DNA from: an uncultured Pseudomonadales bacterium
Lineage (GTDB): Bacteria > Pseudomonadota > Gammaproteobacteria > Pseudomonadales > Azotimanducaceae
Assembly: GCA_943787425.1 (NCBI GenBank)
Contig: CALSMJ010000001.1
Span: 729,271 to 793,270 of the forward strand
Length of the DNA stretch: 64,000 nucleotides
Reading direction: 5' to 3'
Shown here piece after piece: positions 61,308 through 64,000 of this stretch. The position numbers and the translations under genes were made by a program. The notes under the pieces were generated by a model. That model was not told where the DNA came from, did no database searches, and saw only the letters and a list, made by a program, of their open reading frames with translations. The stretch's first letter is position 1; each line of letters starts with the position of its first letter.

Positions 61308-62486
61308 TCAGTCTGGCAGGCTGAGCACGCGCTTTGCGATGATATTGAGCTGCACTTCCGAGGTGCCGCCTTCTATCGAATTCGCCTTGGTTCTGAGCCA
61401 AGCCCGGGTGCTATCAAGCTCCTCGGCATCAAAGCCTGGGCCTTCCCATCCCAGCATTTGCGACCCCATCGCCTTGAGCAACAACTCGGAGCGCTTCATA
61501 TTTTGCTCGGTGCCATAAAGCTTGAACATAGAGGACACAAAACTCGGCGCCTTGGTTGACTTTGACTCTTCCAAGGTTCGCCGCACGGTCAAACCAAAGG
61601 CTCGATCATTCATCGCATGCTGAGTAATCTCTTGACGCAACGTGATATCAGCGAGCTTGCCCTTGGACTCTCCCAGATAAGACTTCGCAATGTCTGCGAT
61701 CTTGGGCCGAGTGCTTGCGCCATCCCCACCCCCGATCATGGTCCGCTCGTATTGCAGTAAGCGTTTTGCAACGGTCCAACCCTCATTAACCCGCCCCACA
61801 ACATTCTTTTTCAGAGCTCTTGCATCCTCAAAAAAGGTTTCACAAAAAGGGGACAATCCACTAATCAACTTTATGGGTTTGACGGTCACGCCAGCTTGCG
61901 CCATATCAAACAAAATAAAGGTAATCCCATTGTGCTTTGGCGCATTGGGATCTGTTCGAACCAAACAAAAAATCCAATCCGCTTTGTCCGCCCCGGAAGT
62001 CCAAATTTTCTGACCATTAATCACATATTCATCACCATCAGACACAGCGCGAGTCTGCAGGCTGGCGAGGTCTGAACCCGAACCAGGCTCACTATAGCCC
62101 TGGCACCACCAGATTTCGCCCGATGCGATCTTAGGCAAATGCTCGCGCTTCTGCTCATCGGTACCAAATTCAACTAAAGCAGGCCCGATCATGGAAAGGC
62201 CCATACCAACCAGCGGTGGTCTTGCTTTAATCCGCGCCATCTCTTGACGCAGTATTTGCGCTTCATCAACATTTAAGCCCCCGCCGCCGTATTCGGTTGG
62301 CCAGGTTGGGGCGGTAAACCCCCTGCTCGCACACGCGGCCATCCAATCTTTGGTTTCAGGGTTTTTATATTGCGCCCGTCGACCGCCGCCAGGATATTCA
62401 TCGGCCGCCATTGGGGTTCTCATGCTCGCTGGACAGTTCGCTTCCAACCAACTTCTTGTTTCTGCTCTAAACGTCTCTAAGCTCAT
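61308..62486 (-). CDS. Acyl-CoA dehydrogenase
   Basis: A 392-residue flavoenzyme. WWCQGYSEPGSGSDLASLQTRA near residue 128 is the first ACAD signature, GQKIWTSGADKADWIF contacts FAD, and RTKANSIEGGTSEVQLNIIAKRVLSLP at the C-terminus includes the region with the catalytic acid. The type is the long-N-terminus ACAD common in sterol/terpenoid and fatty acid degradation clusters. TAGGAGTGGCA supports ATG at 62486; GTG at 62492 is two codons upstream. The acceptor should be electron transfer flavoprotein. It is upstream of, and on the same strand as, the alpha/beta hydrolase. Confidence 0.94.
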   Translation of the reverse strand: MSLETFRAETRSWLEANCPASMRTPMAADEYPGGGRRAQYKNPETKDWMAACASRGFTAPTWPTEYGGGGLNVDEAQILRQEMARIKARPPLVGMGLSMIGPALVEFGTDEQKREHLPKIASGEIWWCQGYSEPGSGSDLASLQTRAVSDGDEYVINGQKIWTSGADKADWIFCLVRTDPNAPKHNGITFILFDMAQAGVTVKPIKLISGLSPFCETFFEDARALKKNVVGRVNEGWTVAKRLLQYERTMIGGGDGASTRPKIADIAKSYLGESKGKLADITLRQEITQHAMNDRAFGLTVRRTLEESKSTKAPSFVSSMFKLYGTEQNMKRSELLLKAMGSQMLGWEGPGFDAEELDSTRAWLRTKANSIEGGTSEVQLNIIAKRVLSLPD

Positions 62487-62541
62487 TGCCACTCCTACAC
62501 TTTCTGCTTCATTCGAATTAAGGTTTTTTATCTTCTGCCTT

Positions 62542-62600
62542 GTTTTTTAACAATCTCGTTTTTTAACAATCTCGTTTTTTAACATCTCGTTTTTCACCAT
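62542..62600. repeat. Tandem repeat, 16-bp T-rich unit, about 3.5 copies
   Basis: GTTTTTTAACAATCTC occurs at 62542 and 62558, with a 15-base version at 62574 and a degenerate partial copy at 62589. It lies 56 bases upstream of the acyl-CoA dehydrogenase start, in its likely promoter region. Confidence 0.85.
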
Positions 62601-62693
62601 ATCGTCTTCTAATTGTCTGGCTCGGTAACCATCTTGATTTAAACGCACTTGCGATCACGATTTTTTGTATTCGTCTTGATATCATCCTAGAAC

Positions 62694-62735
62694 TTCATCT
62701 TGATCTCTTCATCTTGATCTCTTCATCTTGATAGC
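62694..62735. repeat. Tandem repeat, 14-bp unit, 3 copies
   Basis: TTCATCTTGATCTC occurs at 62694 and 62708, followed by TTCATCTTGATAGC at 62722. A related CATCTTGAT is also seen near 62630. Confidence 0.85.
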
Positions 62736-62951
62736 TTCAACGGCGCATTTGCGCGCTCATCGCAACCTTTGGCGGCGCATCCCAGCTTGGAGGACGACTC
62801 ACCCTTGGCCGAGTCTGCCTTAGTATCATTCAGTCAACGTGAGCTTTCAACGGCTTCCGGGCGGCAATCGCAACCATCTAGCACCGACCATTCACCAAAG
62901 TAATAAGAAGCCAACGTCCGGACCATTGGCTTGCGCTGACCGTCAGTCAGT

Positions 62952-64000
62952 TTAGCGAGGATGCTTTGGCGTCATTAAGATGGACGTCACCTCGCCCACC
63001 GAGCCCAAGCGAAACACCGGCCCCCAAGTGCCGGTGCCCTGCGACACATAGTGCCAGCAGGCCCCAGTTTGATAGAGACCTTTAATTTTTGGAAACACCC
63101 GACGAACCAATAAATTAAAAGGCATGATCTGACCATTATGGGTGTGTCCGCTTAACGTGAGCTGCATCCCCGCATCGGCAGCCGCCGCCAAACCAGCGGG
63201 TCGATGGTAGAGCAGCAGATTCAAATCTGTATCCTTAACCGTAAGCGTCGGAAGCACCTGCGCCAATTGTTTGTCGCTGTCGGCATCCTCAACGCCATGA
63301 ATCATAACGTCGCTGCGTAATCGAGCACTTTGATTGCGCAACACCATGACGCCAACCCCTTGAAGGCGGACGATAATGTCTTCTAGATCCTCATATCGCT
63401 CATGGTTGCCTGTGACAAAAAAGATCGGCATTTCAAGCTCAGCCAAAGGCGCAAGCGCATCCGGGGTAACCCCGGTTTGATCGATAAAATCGCCAGTAAT
63501 GCACAACGCATCGGGCCGGAGTTGCGCAACGGTTCGCACAACCTGCTTCAAGAAATTAGGGCTCCGCGATCCGATATGGACATCGGTGATTTGGACAAGG
63601 TGCAGATCGTTCCTCAGCCGATCATCCACAAGTTTTAGCGGCTGCACGGTCGGCCGCGAGCCTCGGTACAGACCATAGAACAAGGCAACCAGCAGGATCA
63701 AAAGGATGCAAAGGGCCAAGTCATAGGGCATGGCCAATTCAAAATACAGCACGATCTCCGCTGGAAGCACTAACCCTAAAACGAGCGGGCTCAGGGCCAG
63801 AAAGAGCTCAAGGGTCTGTTTTAACAACCGTGCGGCCGGGTGCGTGACCTGTCGCAACGGCCATCGACAGATCAATTGACTACACAAGATGAGCGCCGCA
63901 AGCAGCAGCCAAATCGGGTCTTCAAGCCCAAGCCACTGACCCAAGCGGACAAACGGGTAGCCTAGAAATACCCCGTGCAAGATCAGCGCAAAGACAACCA
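62952..64000 (-). CDS. Membrane-anchored metallophosphoesterase (5' end cut by window edge)
   Basis: At least 349 codons are open to the right edge, so the N-terminus lies outside; a TTG at 63980 is not a convincing start because the hydrophobic frame continues through it. The first part has about four membrane helices (PIWLLLAALILCSQLIC; LALCILLILLVALFYGLY). The calcineurin-like domain from about 63600 downward shows LVQITDVHIGSRSPNF, CITGDFIDQTG, FVTGNHERYED and LSGHTHNGQIMPF, a complete two-metal site. It resembles YaeI/YkuE-type phosphoesterases acting on lipid or lipid-linked phosphates. Substrate unknown. Confidence 0.92.
   Translation of the reverse strand, partial: VVFALILHGVFLGYPFVRLGQWLGLEDPIWLLLAALILCSQLICRWPLRQVTHPAARLLKQTLELFLALSPLVLGLVLPAEIVLYFELAMPYDLALCILLILLVALFYGLYRGSRPTVQPLKLVDDRLRNDLHLVQITDVHIGSRSPNFLKQVVRTVAQLRPDALCITGDFIDQTGVTPDALAPLAELEMPIFFVTGNHERYEDLEDIIVRLQGVGVMVLRNQSARLRSDVMIHGVEDADSDKQLAQVLPTLTVKDTDLNLLLYHRPAGLAAAADAGMQLTLSGHTHNGQIMPFNLLVRRVFPKIKGLYQTGACWHYVSQGTGTWGPVFRLGSVGEVTSILMTPKHPR

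Larger units (their letters stand above)
62487..62951. other. Intergenic region with short T-rich tandem repeats
   Basis: About 465 bases without a supported gene. It contains two small tandem repeats (62542-62600 and 62694-62735) and otherwise unremarkable sequence up to the metallophosphoesterase stop. Confidence 0.5.

Overview
The window reads as a chromosomal segment of a marine-type aerobic gammaproteobacterium. The assignment rests on the CmoA/CmoB tRNA-modification pair, TruA, a monomeric isocitrate dehydrogenase, a consensus-like SOS box of the gammaproteobacterial type, a BCCT transporter and a large TonB-dependent receptor. Acyl-CoA enzymes are very dense: five crotonases, two acyl-CoA carboxylase subunits, a CaiB-type CoA transferase and an acyl-CoA dehydrogenase. 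They sit beside two cytochromes P450, a limonene-epoxide-hydrolase-like protein and a phytanoyl-CoA-dioxygenase-like protein, which suggests a lifestyle that includes branched lipid or terpenoid catabolism. There is no rRNA, CRISPR array, integrase or insertion sequence.

Layout. 0-7.5 kb: a partial FAD-linked sugar-lactone-type oxidase (-), a 12-copy tandem repeat array, then a carboxylase operon (beta, alpha, crotonase, AtuA-like). 7.5-13.1 kb: an SDR, then a tightly overlapping run (PTPS-like protein, SDR, YhhQ-type transporter, DUF924, TTC38-like TPR protein, crotonase). 13.1-18.9 kb: Nu-type GST, FAD oxidoreductase, P450, crotonase, TruA, a membrane-anchored glutaredoxin/GST-like protein. 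18.9-20.0 kb: an AT-rich, gene-poor patch with one small lipoprotein. 20.2-24.3 kb: LEH-like protein, crotonase, HCCA-isomerase-like protein, BCCT transporter. 24.9-33.5 kb: TonB-dependent receptor, TPR-sulfotransferase, D-aminoacylase-like amidohydrolase, and a PP2C phosphatase convergent with a Ser/Thr kinase. 33.5-36.2 kb: a structured noncoding region, then VOC, Rieske and P450 genes.

36.6-39.4 kb: tRNA-Arg(TCG), an SOS box with an unknown small gene, MarR, a VanX-like dipeptidase and a RidA-like secreted protein. 39.8-45.7 kb: two inverted MATE paralogues around a phytanoyl-CoA dioxygenase homologue, a CaiB-type protein, a second small copy of the 0.8-kb repeat, and a crotonase. 46.0-57.8 kb: cmoA-cmoB, an unknown protein, a nucleoside transporter, a 2OG-Fe(II) oxygenase, a REC-EAL regulator, a cystine/dicarboxylate-type symporter, isocitrate dehydrogenase, a small exported protein and an RluA-type pseudouridine synthase. 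57.9-64 kb: an esterase, a 5'-nucleotidase, an alpha/beta hydrolase, an acyl-CoA dehydrogenase and a metallophosphoesterase cut by the right edge.

The least explained signals are: the dispersed repeat whose 12-base core GCTCAGGGCTGT occurs 12 times at 0.8 kb (one copy with a single change) and 3 times at 44.9 kb; three consecutive hairpins at 33.7-33.9 kb; an SOS operator in front of an unrecognised gene; a hairpin that buries the start codon of the TPR-sulfotransferase; and a PTPS homologue that lacks the usual catalytic cysteine and is translationally coupled to an SDR. All functional calls come from reading motifs by eye; no database search was run.
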